A stretch of 64,000 nucleotides of DNA. Origin: Campylobacter lanienae NCTC 13004. GTDB taxonomy: Bacteria; Campylobacterota; Campylobacteria; Campylobacterales; Campylobacteraceae. The stretch spans positions 1,240,001-1,304,000 of the forward strand of contig NZ_CP015578.1 in the NCBI RefSeq assembly GCF_002139935.1. The letters are read 5' to 3'. The position numbers were made by a program, and so were the translations under genes. Positions 34,646-44,635 of this stretch are shown piece after piece (positions within the stretch are counted from its first letter, which is position 1; every line of letters starts with the position of its first letter). The notes beneath the pieces were generated by a model. That model saw only the letters and a list, made by a program, of their open reading frames with translations. It did no database searches and had not been told where the DNA came from.

Positions 34646-37411
34646 TTAGAGCTTTGAAATTTGAATTTTGTCATGTAGTATATAAACTATACTAGCTTTT
34701 AGCTTTTTTTGTGGGTAAATTTGAGATAAAATATCTAGATATTCTCTAACTTGCTCTTTATGCTCATCGCTATTTTTAAGAGAGCTTTTATAGTCTATTA
34801 TCTCGATTTCATCGTTATTTACGCATAATAAATCAATGCGTTTTAACACCCCATTAAATCCGATATCTTGCTCTTGATATAATCTTTTATCTTTTATAAT
34901 TTCTAAAAATTGCGGGTTATTTAAAAGTCTATCAACTCTATCTTTAATATCTTTTAAACCATCTTGGTCGATAAATGCTCCAAATTTATTATACAAGCAA
35001 TTTTGAGCGATTTTAAGTGAGTTAAAATCAGCAAAATCAATGCTCTCAAGATAATAATGCAGCGCCTTGCCAAAGTAGATAGAATCCAAATTTAAGCTCT
35101 CTTTTGGCTTATCACTAGTTAAAATCTCTTGTGGCGCAATCTTTTCAAATGGTTTAAGATCGGTTATTTGCGGCTTGGACTCTTGCTTTTTGTCGCTATT
35201 TGGTTTGATAATCCCTGATTTGTATTCATCTAAATTTAGATATTCTACTGCTTTGCCATTTGATTCATACTCAGTAAAATATGAGATATTGTTGCCATTT
35301 GGATTATCTTTGGCTAAGATTATTAAGCTATGTTTAGCCCTGGTTAATGCTACATAAATTTTATTTATAACCTCTTTTCTATCAAGCTCTTTTTGTCTAT
35401 TTTGAAGCTGGATATAATTCTCATCGCCCAAATACTCAAACACCTTATTAGCTAACCTTATATCCCAGCTATCTGTGCCTAGATTATACTCCATTAAAAA
35501 TTTATCTTTTTGGCTATTTTCTTTACCTATATAATCAAGCACGATAACATGCTCAAATTGCAGCCCTTTGCTCTTGTGGACGGTCATTATCGTTATGCCT
35601 TTTTGGCTATTTTTAGCACTGGTTGTCTGGTCATTATCGATATTAAAAGCAAAATCATATATATCGCTATATTTGCTACTAATCTCATATAGTTTCAATA
35701 GATCAACATCGCAAGGCTCAAGCTCAAGGTATTTAGCGATGAATTTCAGAGTTTGAGCTACGCTAGCATCGCTTTTTAACTCTAATTTGGCTTTTTTGGT
35801 TTTGGTTATCTCATATTGAGTGTTTAGATATATCTCATCACCAAAAATAGAGTATTTCAAAAATGCCACCACCGCCGCTACATTGGCACTTTTGATAAGA
35901 TTATTTGTAGTTTGGGTAGATACTTCTAAGCCTTTAGCTTCTAAATAGTCTTTGATATTATAAATATCACTATTTTTCCAACAAAGTATCGCCATATCTT
36001 CATACTTTACACCAAATTTGCTTAGATAATTTATGCTATCATAAATCGCTTCTAAATATTTTTCTTTTTCTCTATCAAATTTAACAACCCCTACATAGCC
36101 ATCATCTTTGCTATTTGGAATTTGGTCTATGTAGTGTGGATATTTGTTTTTAAATATGGTATTTACATATTCTACTATCTCTTTATTACTGCGATAATTT
36201 TTATCTAGGCTTTGAGTTTTTATCTGCGGGAATTTAATTGTAAGCTTATTAAATAATCCACTTTGACCACCACGAAATCTATAAATACTCTGCTTTATAT
36301 CACCAACATAAAAAAAGCTCCCAACGCCACTTTGACCTATGCCAGAGAGACTTTCAGCTATGAGTGGTTCTAATATCTCATATTGCTTGATATCAGTATC
36401 TTGAAACTCATCGATCAAAATATGCCTAATCTTAGCATCAAGGCGAAAATATAGCATATCGATATTTTGCTTGTTTTTGTTAGTTAGAAGCTCATTGACC
36501 CAATTTGTGATATCGGCAAAACTTAGGCTATTTTCACGGCGATTTACATTGGCAATTGCCTTTTTATAGAGATCCACAAAATATGAAATTTGAGATATTT
36601 CATATTTCTCAAGAGCTAGATAATACTCTTTTAGAGCACTTATAAACTCATCTCTAGCGGCGTTAAATTCGGCGTTGTCTCTTACTTTATTAAAATATTT
36701 TTTATCTATATCTTTTACGACGGCTTTTTCAACTATCTCGTTTAAGCTTAAATTTTTATTAAAATTAGCCACATAATACTTATCGCTACTCAATTTCAAT
36801 GCCACATCACATAACTCATTATATCTATCCATTGCGTTTTCGGAGCTTGGCCATGGGGCGTCGAATTTATCAAATTTAGTTTGTGAGAGTAGAGCAAGCT
36901 TTTCAAAAAGGGCATTTTCTTTGCTATTTGTATAATATAGATATTTTGCTACTTTACTCATCATTGAATTTGAGTTTAAGAGCCTTTTAAACTCACTTTT
37001 AACCTCAATGCTATTATCATTAAGAGAGTTAAAATCTGGCATAAGACCTAAATTTAAGCTAAACTGCCTAAGAATCGTAGCAAAAAAGGAGTCAAATGTA
37101 GATATCTTTAACTCACTTGATAAAAAATCAGCCATAAATTTATCTCTAAGCGCCAAAACTTCTTCTTTTGATTTGCCCAAAAGCTCGCAAATCGCATTTC
37201 GCTCGCCATCACACTTGCTTAAATGTAGATTACAAAATGTATCTGTGATCCTGTGCTTCATCTCGTTTGCGGCTTTGTTTGTGAATGTTAGGGCTAGAAT
37301 TTTTCTTGGGTGATTGCCTTTTAATAATAGAGCGATATAGCGAACTGATAGAGCAAATGTCTTGCCACTTCCCGCACTCGCTTCTAAGCATAAATAATTT
37401 TCAAATTTCAT
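34646..37411 (-). CDS. addA: AddA-type helicase-nuclease subunit (RecB-like)
   Basis: 921 residues from ATG 37411, which overlaps the addB stop as ATGA and has AAGGGG upstream. Walker A EASAGSGKT at residues 10-18, UvrD motifs including LIDEFQDTD near 333, FFYVGDIKQSIYRFRGG, LDKNYRSNKEIV, and GITIMTVHKSKGLQFEHV. The C-terminal PD-(D/E)XK nuclease has EIIDYKSSL near residue 870. With AddB it processes double-strand breaks for RecA loading. Short for AddA (B. subtilis 1232) but usual for campylobacterota, as I recall. Confidence 0.93.
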   Translation of the reverse strand: MKFENYLCLEASAGSGKTFALSVRYIALLLKGNHPRKILALTFTNKAANEMKHRITDTFCNLHLSKCDGERNAICELLGKSKEEVLALRDKFMADFLSSELKISTFDSFFATILRQFSLNLGLMPDFNSLNDNSIEVKSEFKRLLNSNSMMSKVAKYLYYTNSKENALFEKLALLSQTKFDKFDAPWPSSENAMDRYNELCDVALKLSSDKYYVANFNKNLSLNEIVEKAVVKDIDKKYFNKVRDNAEFNAARDEFISALKEYYLALEKYEISQISYFVDLYKKAIANVNRRENSLSFADITNWVNELLTNKNKQNIDMLYFRLDAKIRHILIDEFQDTDIKQYEILEPLIAESLSGIGQSGVGSFFYVGDIKQSIYRFRGGQSGLFNKLTIKFPQIKTQSLDKNYRSNKEIVEYVNTIFKNKYPHYIDQIPNSKDDGYVGVVKFDREKEKYLEAIYDSINYLSKFGVKYEDMAILCWKNSDIYNIKDYLEAKGLEVSTQTTNNLIKSANVAAVVAFLKYSIFGDEIYLNTQYEITKTKKAKLELKSDASVAQTLKFIAKYLELEPCDVDLLKLYEISSKYSDIYDFAFNIDNDQTTSAKNSQKGITIMTVHKSKGLQFEHVIVLDYIGKENSQKDKFLMEYNLGTDSWDIRLANKVFEYLGDENYIQLQNRQKELDRKEVINKIYVALTRAKHSLIILAKDNPNGNNISYFTEYESNGKAVEYLNLDEYKSGIIKPNSDKKQESKPQITDLKPFEKIAPQEILTSDKPKESLNLDSIYFGKALHYYLESIDFADFNSLKIAQNCLYNKFGAFIDQDGLKDIKDRVDRLLNNPQFLEIIKDKRLYQEQDIGFNGVLKRIDLLCVNNDEIEIIDYKSSLKNSDEHKEQVREYLDILSQIYPQKKLKASIVYILHDKIQISKL

Positions 37412-39762
37412 CTTAATCCCCTTAAACATAGAGATTTATACGGGCATATATCGCAATGTTTTGTATCTTGATAAAATTCAATTTGGGTATTATTTTCCTT
37501 TTTTAACTCATCTAAAACTTCGATTAATTTATCAATGTCGGCTTTGCTATTGGTAAATTTATTATCATCAAATGAGTAGAAATGACCACTAGCTGTTTTA
37601 TTAAATTTCGCTTGATATAAAAGCTCATAAAATGCTAGCTGCAAGGACTTTTCATCTGCTTTTCCACTCTTATAATCAATAAGCCAAATATCATCATCAT
37701 TGATATCTACTCTATCAATCTTGCCTTTGATAGGAATACCATCAAACTCAGTTTCAATTTCCATCTCGCGTTCATCAACTCTAAATCCATTTTCAAAATG
37801 GCTATTTTGACTAGATGCGAAATCATCAAGTTTTAGCTTGAAAATCTCGCTTTTTAGCGTGGTGTCTTTTTGATATTTGCTATATATCTGTAAAAACTCG
37901 CTTTTATCAAATTTGGCGTTTGATTGCTTGAAATACTCTTCTAAGGCTTCATGTATCAAATTACCAAAATCCAGCGCATCCCTATCATCAAATCTAGACT
38001 CTTCAATATTTTTGATATATTTATAATAATACCGCCTTGGGCATTTAAGATAGGTATCTAAGCGAGTAAATGAGAGAGGCCAAGCAAAAAAATCGTGAGT
38101 TTCTACAATCTCCCTAGGCGTCAAATCAATGGCGATTCCGCCTTGACGCAAGGCGTTTTCATATGAAATTTGCGAAATTTCAATCTTCTTAACGCCCTCA
38201 AAATCCTTAATAAATCTAGATACGATATTCTCATCATTTTCAACATAGCTGATAGATACCCTTTTGGCTCTATTTATCAAGCTTTCGTAGTAAAATCTCT
38301 GTAAATTCTCCCTATCGCTATGACTGATTAGACCAGCATTTTTTCTCACTACTGAGCTTAGAAACATCTCTTTTTGGCTTCTTTTAGGCACTAAAGAGTC
38401 ATTGAAATCAACTATAATCACACCATCATAACTCTTAAATCTACTCTCTAAAATCCCAATCACGCTTACTAGACCCCCGCCGGCCATGCTTTGAGTTTTG
38501 CTAGAGAAATTTATCAAAAATAGCTCTAAAATATCGCTAAATTTAAGCTCTATTTGGCGTAAAAGAGTTTTGATATAAAATAGCTCATTTTCTATAATCT
38601 CATCTATCTCATCAACCCTTTTGATATCATTTAATAGCGATTTTATAGCATTCTCAAAGCGATTAAACTCCACATTAGAATAGAATATACCTTGGATATC
38701 TTGATATATTTGCGTTGGGATTTTAAAGCTATTTAGCGTTGCTATTAACTGATTTAGTTCTTTGGAATCTTTTATATAATTCTCATTAAATTCATATTCT
38801 AACTCTTGAGATATAGCCTCTTTAATCGTGTGTAAAAGCGTGTAAATTGGGCTATTTTTCAAGCTTTTTCCCATAGCGTAATTTAGCATATTATTCTCAT
38901 CTAAATTTTGTAACACATCTGCAAAGCTCTCATCAGGTAGTATCACGGCGATATTTTGCGGTTTTATCCCATCTCTTATCATATTTGATATCTCATCAAA
39001 GACAAAGGCCGCTTGTAAGCTACGAAGAGAAAATCCCATAATATTTATATTTGGGTTTTGGTTTAGCTTGGTCTCGCTTTCTATAGATTTATCGCTTAAA
39101 TTTAGCTTATAGTTATGGCTGGCTTTGAAATTTAAATTTGTAAAATTTTTTATCTTTTCTATCGTTTTTTGGTTAAATTTACTACAATCAAAATTTAAAA
39201 TTAGTGGAATTTTTTCGCTTATTTTAATCAAAATCTCCCACTCCAAAAGCGTCAAAATGCCATCAATCCGTAGCTCAATCCTATCAAAATTGCTAATGAA
39301 ATTTGAATTTATCTCATAGTAATCGCTTATCGTAATATCATCATATAGGCCACGCTCATCCAAACTCTGCTTATAAATCCGCCCTAGATTATCCAAAATA
39401 GCTAGATGCTCATCATAATTAGCATATGTATCAGCGATACTTAAATCTGCGACTCTCTTTTTCTCTTTGCTTAGCTCTTTAAAGAATGAAAATATATAGT
39501 TGGAGTTTTTCAAAAAGACCAAAAATTCATCTTTTATATTTAATATAGAAGAGATATTCTCCACCCTATTAATAGCATTTCGCATATATAGCAAGGACTC
39601 CATATCAGTAGCACGGCGTCTATCTGGGACATATATAACCTCACCAAAAAACTCTGATATATTCATTATCTTTGGCAAGAGCGAATTTGAGCTTAGATTA
39701 TTAGAGTAGAAATCCCGCACATTTCTAGAAGTACTAAAGACAAAAAGCGATCTATTTTGCAT
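37408..39762 (-). CDS. addB: AddB-type nuclease subunit with iron-staple
   Basis: 784 residues. The N-terminal inactivated helicase part lacks a clear Walker A. The C-terminal nuclease has WLIDYKSGKADEKSLQLAFY near residue 694. Four Cys form the AddB 4Fe-4S staple: one in YLKCPRRYYYKY (~572) and three in CDICPYKSLC (~770). Partner of AddA in break resection and recombination. Its start overlaps the end of the preceding gene by 11 bases, tying repair genes to the cco accessory genes, the same order I recall in C. jejuni. Confidence 0.92.
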   Translation of the reverse strand: MQNRSLFVFSTSRNVRDFYSNNLSSNSLLPKIMNISEFFGEVIYVPDRRRATDMESLLYMRNAINRVENISSILNIKDEFLVFLKNSNYIFSFFKELSKEKKRVADLSIADTYANYDEHLAILDNLGRIYKQSLDERGLYDDITISDYYEINSNFISNFDRIELRIDGILTLLEWEILIKISEKIPLILNFDCSKFNQKTIEKIKNFTNLNFKASHNYKLNLSDKSIESETKLNQNPNINIMGFSLRSLQAAFVFDEISNMIRDGIKPQNIAVILPDESFADVLQNLDENNMLNYAMGKSLKNSPIYTLLHTIKEAISQELEYEFNENYIKDSKELNQLIATLNSFKIPTQIYQDIQGIFYSNVEFNRFENAIKSLLNDIKRVDEIDEIIENELFYIKTLLRQIELKFSDILELFLINFSSKTQSMAGGGLVSVIGILESRFKSYDGVIIVDFNDSLVPKRSQKEMFLSSVVRKNAGLISHSDRENLQRFYYESLINRAKRVSISYVENDENIVSRFIKDFEGVKKIEISQISYENALRQGGIAIDLTPREIVETHDFFAWPLSFTRLDTYLKCPRRYYYKYIKNIEESRFDDRDALDFGNLIHEALEEYFKQSNAKFDKSEFLQIYSKYQKDTTLKSEIFKLKLDDFASSQNSHFENGFRVDEREMEIETEFDGIPIKGKIDRVDINDDDIWLIDYKSGKADEKSLQLAFYELLYQAKFNKTASGHFYSFDDNKFTNSKADIDKLIEVLDELKKENNTQIEFYQDTKHCDICPYKSLCLRGLR

Positions 39763-40285
39763 ATAACTCTACTTGATAAAATCCGGTTTTATTCTCATCA
39801 ATGATAATCTTGGCTTTTATCTGCCATCTGCCAGCTTTGGTTAGATTAAGGTCATTTATAGTCATCTTGCCACTTTGATTTTGTGATATTAGCTCTTTGT
39901 CAAACTCACTGCTATCTGGGCGAGTTAGCAATATCTTAGTAGAATAGTTAGTGGCATTTGTATCGAATTTGAGATTGAAATTTTGATTTAATGGCACTAT
40001 TGTAGCTCTCTTGCCCCTACGAAGTCTTTGGGTTTGATTAGGCAAGATTAGCGAATTTAGCTCAATTTGCGGAGTTGTATTAAAACTAAATTCACGACTA
40101 AAATTTGATTGAGCCGCTTGGATTTCATTAAATTTGCTATCAACTTTTTGATACTTATCAAAGTAATAATCATCCATATAGACAGGATAATCCAAAGAGT
40201 AATATATAGTATAAGCACAAGCACAGACTATAGCAAATATGGAGAGCAAAATTCCATACGGCCAAAGCGTTTTACGATTTTGCAT
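39752..40285 (-). CDS. FixH/CcoH-like membrane protein
   Basis: 177 residues from MQNRKTLWPYGI, chosen because AAAAGG lies just upstream; a start 12 codons earlier lacks a site. One N-terminal membrane helix (WPYGILLSIFAIVCACAYTI), then SLDYPVYMDDYYFDKYQKVD, the FixH signature region, and a periplasmic beta domain ending RWQIKAKIIID.. that resembles FixH. CcoH/FixH is needed for stable assembly of cbb3 oxidase. It lies downstream of ccoNOQP on the same strand and overlaps the neighbouring gene by 14 bases. Confidence 0.8.
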   Translation of the reverse strand: MQNRKTLWPYGILLSIFAIVCACAYTIYYSLDYPVYMDDYYFDKYQKVDSKFNEIQAAQSNFSREFSFNTTPQIELNSLILPNQTQRLRRGKRATIVPLNQNFNLKFDTNATNYSTKILLTRPDSSEFDKELISQNQSGKMTINDLNLTKAGRWQIKAKIIIDENKTGFYQVELYAK

Positions 40286-40889
40286 TATTAGCCTTTTTAA
40301 ATTTACGCATAAATAAAACAATCAACACAAGTATAATTGTCCCATATATTAGATATCTAAAGATATTTATAGTATCTCTATTTTGTGAGCCTATTGAAGT
40401 TTCTAGGGTTATATTTTTGCTATTTGCGACTCTATCAGCGATATCGGCATATCCATTTAGCATAGAGGAATTATAGATATCTTTGCCTTTATTTTGCGTT
40501 AGAAGTGGGATTATAGAGCCAATTTGCGGAAATGGGCTAAGCACTGCTTCTTTGTCAAAAAGCTCTAAAGCGTCATTTGACGCAAATATATCTAGCTTAC
40601 CAGCCTTACTAGAAAAATCCTTAGGCAATATAGCTAAAACTATATATGGTGGCTTTAAATTTGATATATGTGAGCTAGCAGCATTTTCCAAAGTAGAGCC
40701 ATTGAGATCAGATATAGTAAGAAGATCTAGACTAACGCCCGTTTTACTCTTTAACTCTTCACCAATTAAATTTAGTTTTATCTCTACAGCCTCGCTAATG
40801 ATATTAGCATTGTCAATTACTACGCCATATGCTCCCAAACTCAAAAGAGCAGCTATAAAGCCGCTCTTAAAAATCTTAAATAATATCAT
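40272..40889 (-). CDS. TPM-domain membrane-anchored periplasmic protein
   Basis: 205 residues. An N-terminal signal (GFIAALLSLGAYG), then VIDNANIISEAVEIKLNLIGEELKS (quoted in part: VIDNANIISEAVEIKLN), the opening of the TPM (YgcG/Psb32) fold, and a C-terminal membrane helix (YLIYGTIILVLIVLFMRKF). TPM proteins assist assembly or repair of membrane complexes in some systems, and here the gene is embedded between ccoP and the ccoH-like gene, suggesting an oxidase-assembly task (inference). The start overlaps the stop of a 33-residue gene as ATGA. Confidence 0.75.
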   Translation of the reverse strand: MILFKIFKSGFIAALLSLGAYGVVIDNANIISEAVEIKLNLIGEELKSKTGVSLDLLTISDLNGSTLENAASSHISNLKPPYIVLAILPKDFSSKAGKLDIFASNDALELFDKEAVLSPFPQIGSIIPLLTQNKGKDIYNSSMLNGYADIADRVANSKNITLETSIGSQNRDTINIFRYLIYGTIILVLIVLFMRKFKKANNAKS

Positions 40890-40987
40890 CCGATATAAAG
40901 ACTATTTGGTGTAAGCACTGACCAAGCAGTAATAGCCGCTGCTATAATAAGTCCGATAACAATTAATGATTCTAATAATTTAGACAT
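40886..40987 (-). CDS. Small single-helix membrane protein in the cco operon (33 residues)
   Basis: Starts MSKLLESLIVIGLIIAAAIT and ends in NSLYIG. One strong membrane helix, short polar ends. Evidence that it is real: AAGGAG six bases before the ATG, a 3-base gap to the DUF4006 stop, and an ATGA overlap with the next gene, all in a tight operon. Comparable single-helix subunits or assembly peptides (CcoQ, CcoM, CydX types) accompany many terminal oxidases. I do not recognise a named family. Confidence 0.75.
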   Translation of the reverse strand: MSKLLESLIVIGLIIAAAITAWSVLTPNSLYIG

Positions 40988-40990
40988 ATT

Positions 40991-41209
40991 TTACTCCTTA
41001 ATTACCATAACTTCAGCAGCTTTTTGGACGCTACTTTTCATCTCTACAGATGAAGGATCTACTAATTTATATGGTTTTTGCATTACATTTTGTTGTGCCG
41101 ATATACCAAGATATGTAAGCACAACCAATATAGATAGCAAAAGAGCAGTAGCGATCAGCATCCCAGTCACGCCATTTAATGCAAAAACAGATCTATTTGT
41201 ATTATCCAT
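40991..41209 (-). CDS. DUF4006 family small membrane protein
   Basis: 72 residues with one membrane helix (GMLIATALLLSILVVLTYLG) near the N-terminus after NRSVFALNGVTG, and a soluble tail. DUF4006 genes follow ccoP in many campylobacterota. One base after the ccoP stop. Function unknown, probably oxidase-related by context. Confidence 0.85.
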   Translation of the reverse strand: MDNTNRSVFALNGVTGMLIATALLLSILVVLTYLGISAQQNVMQKPYKLVDPSSVEMKSSVQKAAEVMVIKE

Positions 41210-41210
41210 A

Positions 41211-42083
41211 TTATTCTCCTTTTGAAAGTGAGATTATATATTCACCAACGGCTTTTTCTTGAGTTGGATTAATCAAGCCTGTGTCTCTGAATTTAGGCAT
41301 ATGACCGATATTGCCTGTTTTTCCACGAACTAATACATCTACTACAAAATCACTTGATCCATATTTGCTAAGATCTGGCGCCATACCATCCATACCTTTG
41401 CCATCTTCACCATGGCAAGCCGCACAAGTAGCCCACGCTGCACGACCAGCTTCTACTAGATCTTCATTTATAGTAGATTTGATAGCTGATATCTCTTTAG
41501 CTGTAAATGCTGCTATAGCCTTAGCCGTAGCCTCATCAATGCCATTATCAATAGCATTTGGCATATCGCCTAATGGATATCCTAGGCCTTTTGAGCCTTT
41601 GATAATAGCATCATAAATACCCTTTTCGCTACCCCACTCTACTAAATTTGCCGCCTTACCATTAATGCCATCACCTGTGATTCCATGGCAAGCTGCACAT
41701 TGAACCAAAAATACTTGCTCGCCAATTGCTTTTAACTCATCTTGAGTGGCATTTTGGAATTTAGCTTGGAAGCTTGCGTTATATTTTTTGACCTCTTCAT
41801 TATATTCGCCGATTTGAGAGTATGAATTCAAAGGATACCCAACCAAAAAGTACCATATAGCCCAAACTATAGCTAAAACAAACACCACAGCCCAGCCGAT
41901 CGGCACAGGATTTTTATACTCTCCGATTCCATCCCAGCTATGCTCACTTAACTCTCCGCCCTCTTTTTTCACTTTCATTAGTTTAAATAGCCTACCTACG
42001 ACAATCAATGTCAATAAAACGATAGCTATAGCACCAAGAATAGAAAGCGAATTTACATTGTCTTCTAGATTAAACCATTTCAT
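41211..42083 (-). CDS. ccoP: cb-type cytochrome c oxidase subunit III, dihaem
   Basis: 290 residues. Two N-terminal membrane helices, with the conserved GIGEYKNPVP segment between them. Two CxxCH haem c sites: CAACHGITGDG (~131) and CAACHGEDGKG (~222), each followed by downstream Met ligands (GDMPNAI; GHMPKF). It passes electrons from cytochrome c to CcoO/CcoN. Overlaps ccoQ by 4 bases. Confidence 0.96.
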   Translation of the reverse strand: MKWFNLEDNVNSLSILGAIAIVLLTLIVVGRLFKLMKVKKEGGELSEHSWDGIGEYKNPVPIGWAVVFVLAIVWAIWYFLVGYPLNSYSQIGEYNEEVKKYNASFQAKFQNATQDELKAIGEQVFLVQCAACHGITGDGINGKAANLVEWGSEKGIYDAIIKGSKGLGYPLGDMPNAIDNGIDEATAKAIAAFTAKEISAIKSTINEDLVEAGRAAWATCAACHGEDGKGMDGMAPDLSKYGSSDFVVDVLVRGKTGNIGHMPKFRDTGLINPTQEKAVGEYIISLSKGE

Positions 42084-42307
42084 TTTTTAACGCTCCTATT
42101 GTCATCTTTGTCTGAAGTGAAACTCTCAAGAACATTATCTTTTAAATCATCATTTAAGGCTAAATTTGAGTATTTTTCATAATCTCTTCTACCTATTTTT
42201 TCTGATCTTTTTAGATGAAACCAGTAGCTATATAGTATCACTACCATCGCTACTAGCATTATATAAAAGCCATAAGCTTGTAGTTCTCTCATAGTCTCTA
42301 TACTCAT
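42080..42307 (-). CDS. ccoQ: cb-type cytochrome c oxidase subunit CcoQ
   Basis: 75 residues: a short N-terminus, one membrane helix (AYGFYIMLVAMVVILYSYWF), and a charged tail starting HLKRSEKIGRRDYEKYSNLAL, the usual CcoQ end. It stabilises the complex and the CcoP association. It sits between ccoO (8-base gap) and ccoP. Confidence 0.92.
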   Translation of the reverse strand: MSIETMRELQAYGFYIMLVAMVVILYSYWFHLKRSEKIGRRDYEKYSNLALNDDLKDNVLESFTSDKDDNRSVKK

Positions 42308-42315
42308 AACAAACC

Positions 42316-42981
42316 CTATTTTAAGCTATTTAAATATGCAATCAATGCTACTATTTGGCGGATTTCACCTCTAGCAAATGCATCTTTTACATCTTGATCT
42401 TTCATTTGGCTTACGATAGCCTCCGCTTCTGCTTTTATCTCTGCTTGAGCTTCATCCCAACTGCCTAATTTTGGCATATTTTCTGTATCATAAGGGACAT
42501 TAAATACCTTTTTAACTGTTAGGGCTTCAGCATAAGCTGTTTCTATATCAGCATTTTTATTAAACATATGTTTATATGCTGGCATAATAGATCCTGGCAC
42601 TACGCTTACTGGATCTTTCATGTGATTTTCATGCCAATCAACGCTTCTATAGTTGCCGATTCTAGCTAGATCTGGGCCTGTTCTTTTAGATCCCCATAAA
42701 AATGGTCTATCATAAGCAAATTCACCACTTACAGAATACATGCCATATCTATCGGTTTCTGATTTAAATGGGCGAATTAATTGAGAGTGGCAAGCATTAC
42801 AGCTATCAGCTATATAAACATTGCGACCAGCTAGTTGTAAAACTGTGTATGGTTTTTTATGCTCAACAGGTCTAGCACGATCAGCAAAATCAGGCAAAAT
42901 CTCGACAATACCAGCATATGCTATAAAGATAAACACAAATACCGCAAAAAAGAATGGATTTTTCTCTAACCAACTAAACAT
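42316..42981 (-). CDS. ccoO: cb-type cytochrome c oxidase subunit II, monohaem
   Basis: 221 residues from MFSWLEKNPFFFAVFVF, which follows AAGGAGGGATGT; a longer frame reaching into ccoN lacks support. One N-terminal membrane helix, then haem c site CNACHSQLIRPF (~60), GKRT-like GSKRTGPDLARIGNYRS and MPAYKHMF with the axial Met. It receives electrons from CcoP. Ten bases after ccoN. Confidence 0.96.
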   Translation of the reverse strand: MFSWLEKNPFFFAVFVFIFIAYAGIVEILPDFADRARPVEHKKPYTVLQLAGRNVYIADSCNACHSQLIRPFKSETDRYGMYSVSGEFAYDRPFLWGSKRTGPDLARIGNYRSVDWHENHMKDPVSVVPGSIMPAYKHMFNKNADIETAYAEALTVKKVFNVPYDTENMPKLGSWDEAQAEIKAEAEAIVSQMKDQDVKDAFARGEIRQIVALIAYLNSLK

Positions 42982-42991
42982 ACATCCCTCC

Positions 42992-44458
42992 TTACGCAGC
43001 CATTGGTGAAGCACTTACTGGCTCACGATCTATAGGCTTACTTGATGAGATAGATTTCATAATATTGTAAGCAAACATAAAGAAACCGATTAGATATAAT
43101 AAACCACCGATAGCTCTAATCCAATAATATGGGATAAGAACAGTAACTGTATCTATAAATGAATAAGCAAGGTTACCATATTCATCTGTAGCTCTCCACA
43201 TCATACCTTGTGTGATACCAGCGATCCACATAGATGCAAAGTATAGTACGATACCTGTAGTTTGGATCCAAAATTGCGCTTCCATTAAAGATTTACTATA
43301 TAGCTCACGTTTAAAAATACGTGGAGTCATATGGTATAGTGCAGCCATAGTCATAAATCCAACCCAGCCTAAAGTACCATCATGAACGTGTCCAGGAATC
43401 CAATCTGTAAAGTGCGCTAGAGCATTTACTGATTTTATTGAAAGAATTGGTCCTTCTAAAGTAGAGAACATATAGAATGTAGAGGCTAAAACCATAAATT
43501 TGATTAGTGGATTTTCTCTTAGTTGTCCCCATTCACCCTTCATTGTTAAAAGTATATTTATAGCTGAACCCCAACTAGGCAAAATAAGAACTATAGAGAA
43601 TATAGATCCCATAGTCTGCATCCAATCTGGCACCGTAGAGTAGATAAGGTGGTGACCACCAGCCCAAAGATAGACAAACATTAAGCCCCAAAATGAGAAT
43701 AGTGAGAGTTTGTAGCTAAAAATTGGTTGGCCACTCTCTTTTGGCAAGAAGTAGTAAATTTGAGCAATTATCGCCACGGTAAATACAAACGCAACCGCAT
43801 TGTGTCCAAACCACCATTGAACTAGCGCATCATTTGTACCTGCATACATAGATACAGAGTGGATCCAACTACCCATACCTGTAACTAGACGAGTAGGAAC
43901 TTCCATATTGTTAAATAGATATAGCATAGCTACGCCAAGGAATGTAGCAATGTAATACCATAAAGAGATATATAGAGTTTTTTCACGGCGAATTCCAATA
44001 AGCCCAAATATAGAAATCCCCCATAAAACCCACACAACAACGACTATTATATCAATTGGCCACTCAAGCTCTGCATACTCTTTAGATGTAGAAACACCAG
44101 CAAAAAGAGTAATAACCGCCAAAGCTATAACTAGCACATATAGCCAGAAATGTAGCTTGCCTATGAACATTAGGAATTTAGATTCGTTCATAGAAACCTT
44201 AAGCACTCTTTGTCCTATGTAATACCAGGTAGCAAATATACCTGATAACATAAATCCGTAGATCACGCCATTTGTATGAAGCGGTCTAAGACGGCTAAAT
44301 GTTCCATATTCACCAGCTATATAGTTAAGGTCAGGGTAAGCTAACTGAAAAGCTATCAAAGTACCGATACCCATACCAACTATACCAAAGATAATAGTGG
44401 TAAACATGAAGTACTTAGCGACTGTATAGTCGTAGTTCAATGCATTACTTGGCTGCAT
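42992..44458 (-). CDS. ccoN: cb-type cytochrome c oxidase catalytic subunit I
   Basis: 488 residues, about twelve membrane helices. Haem b/b3 and CuB histidines are in PLHTNGVIYGFMLSG, WWFGHNAVAFVFTV, WAGGHHLIYSTVPDWMQ and DWIPGHVHDGTLGWVGFM. It reduces oxygen to water and pumps protons with high oxygen affinity, the main oxidase of microaerophiles. GGAGGAA precedes the ATG. First gene of ccoNOQP; the 177-base upstream gap is AT-rich. Confidence 0.97.
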   Translation of the reverse strand: MQPSNALNYDYTVAKYFMFTTIIFGIVGMGIGTLIAFQLAYPDLNYIAGEYGTFSRLRPLHTNGVIYGFMLSGIFATWYYIGQRVLKVSMNESKFLMFIGKLHFWLYVLVIALAVITLFAGVSTSKEYAELEWPIDIIVVVVWVLWGISIFGLIGIRREKTLYISLWYYIATFLGVAMLYLFNNMEVPTRLVTGMGSWIHSVSMYAGTNDALVQWWFGHNAVAFVFTVAIIAQIYYFLPKESGQPIFSYKLSLFSFWGLMFVYLWAGGHHLIYSTVPDWMQTMGSIFSIVLILPSWGSAINILLTMKGEWGQLRENPLIKFMVLASTFYMFSTLEGPILSIKSVNALAHFTDWIPGHVHDGTLGWVGFMTMAALYHMTPRIFKRELYSKSLMEAQFWIQTTGIVLYFASMWIAGITQGMMWRATDEYGNLAYSFIDTVTVLIPYYWIRAIGGLLYLIGFFMFAYNIMKSISSSKPIDREPVSASPMAA

Positions 44459-44635
44459 TAAAAAGTTCCTCCTGTAAAGTTATTATTGAAAAGCACTTCT
44501 AATTATATGGTAAATAAAATATAAATTAACTTAAAAGATCAAAAATATACAAAAATAAATTTAAAATGTTTAGAATTTAAACAATAAATTTTAAATTTAT
44601 CTCATTTGAAATATATTTTTTAGTATAAATTTGAT

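Noticed and set aside
40285-40321. Longer N-terminus of the FixH-like protein
   Set aside because: No ribosome site, and it extends into the upstream gene; the internal ATG has AAAAGG at proper spacing.
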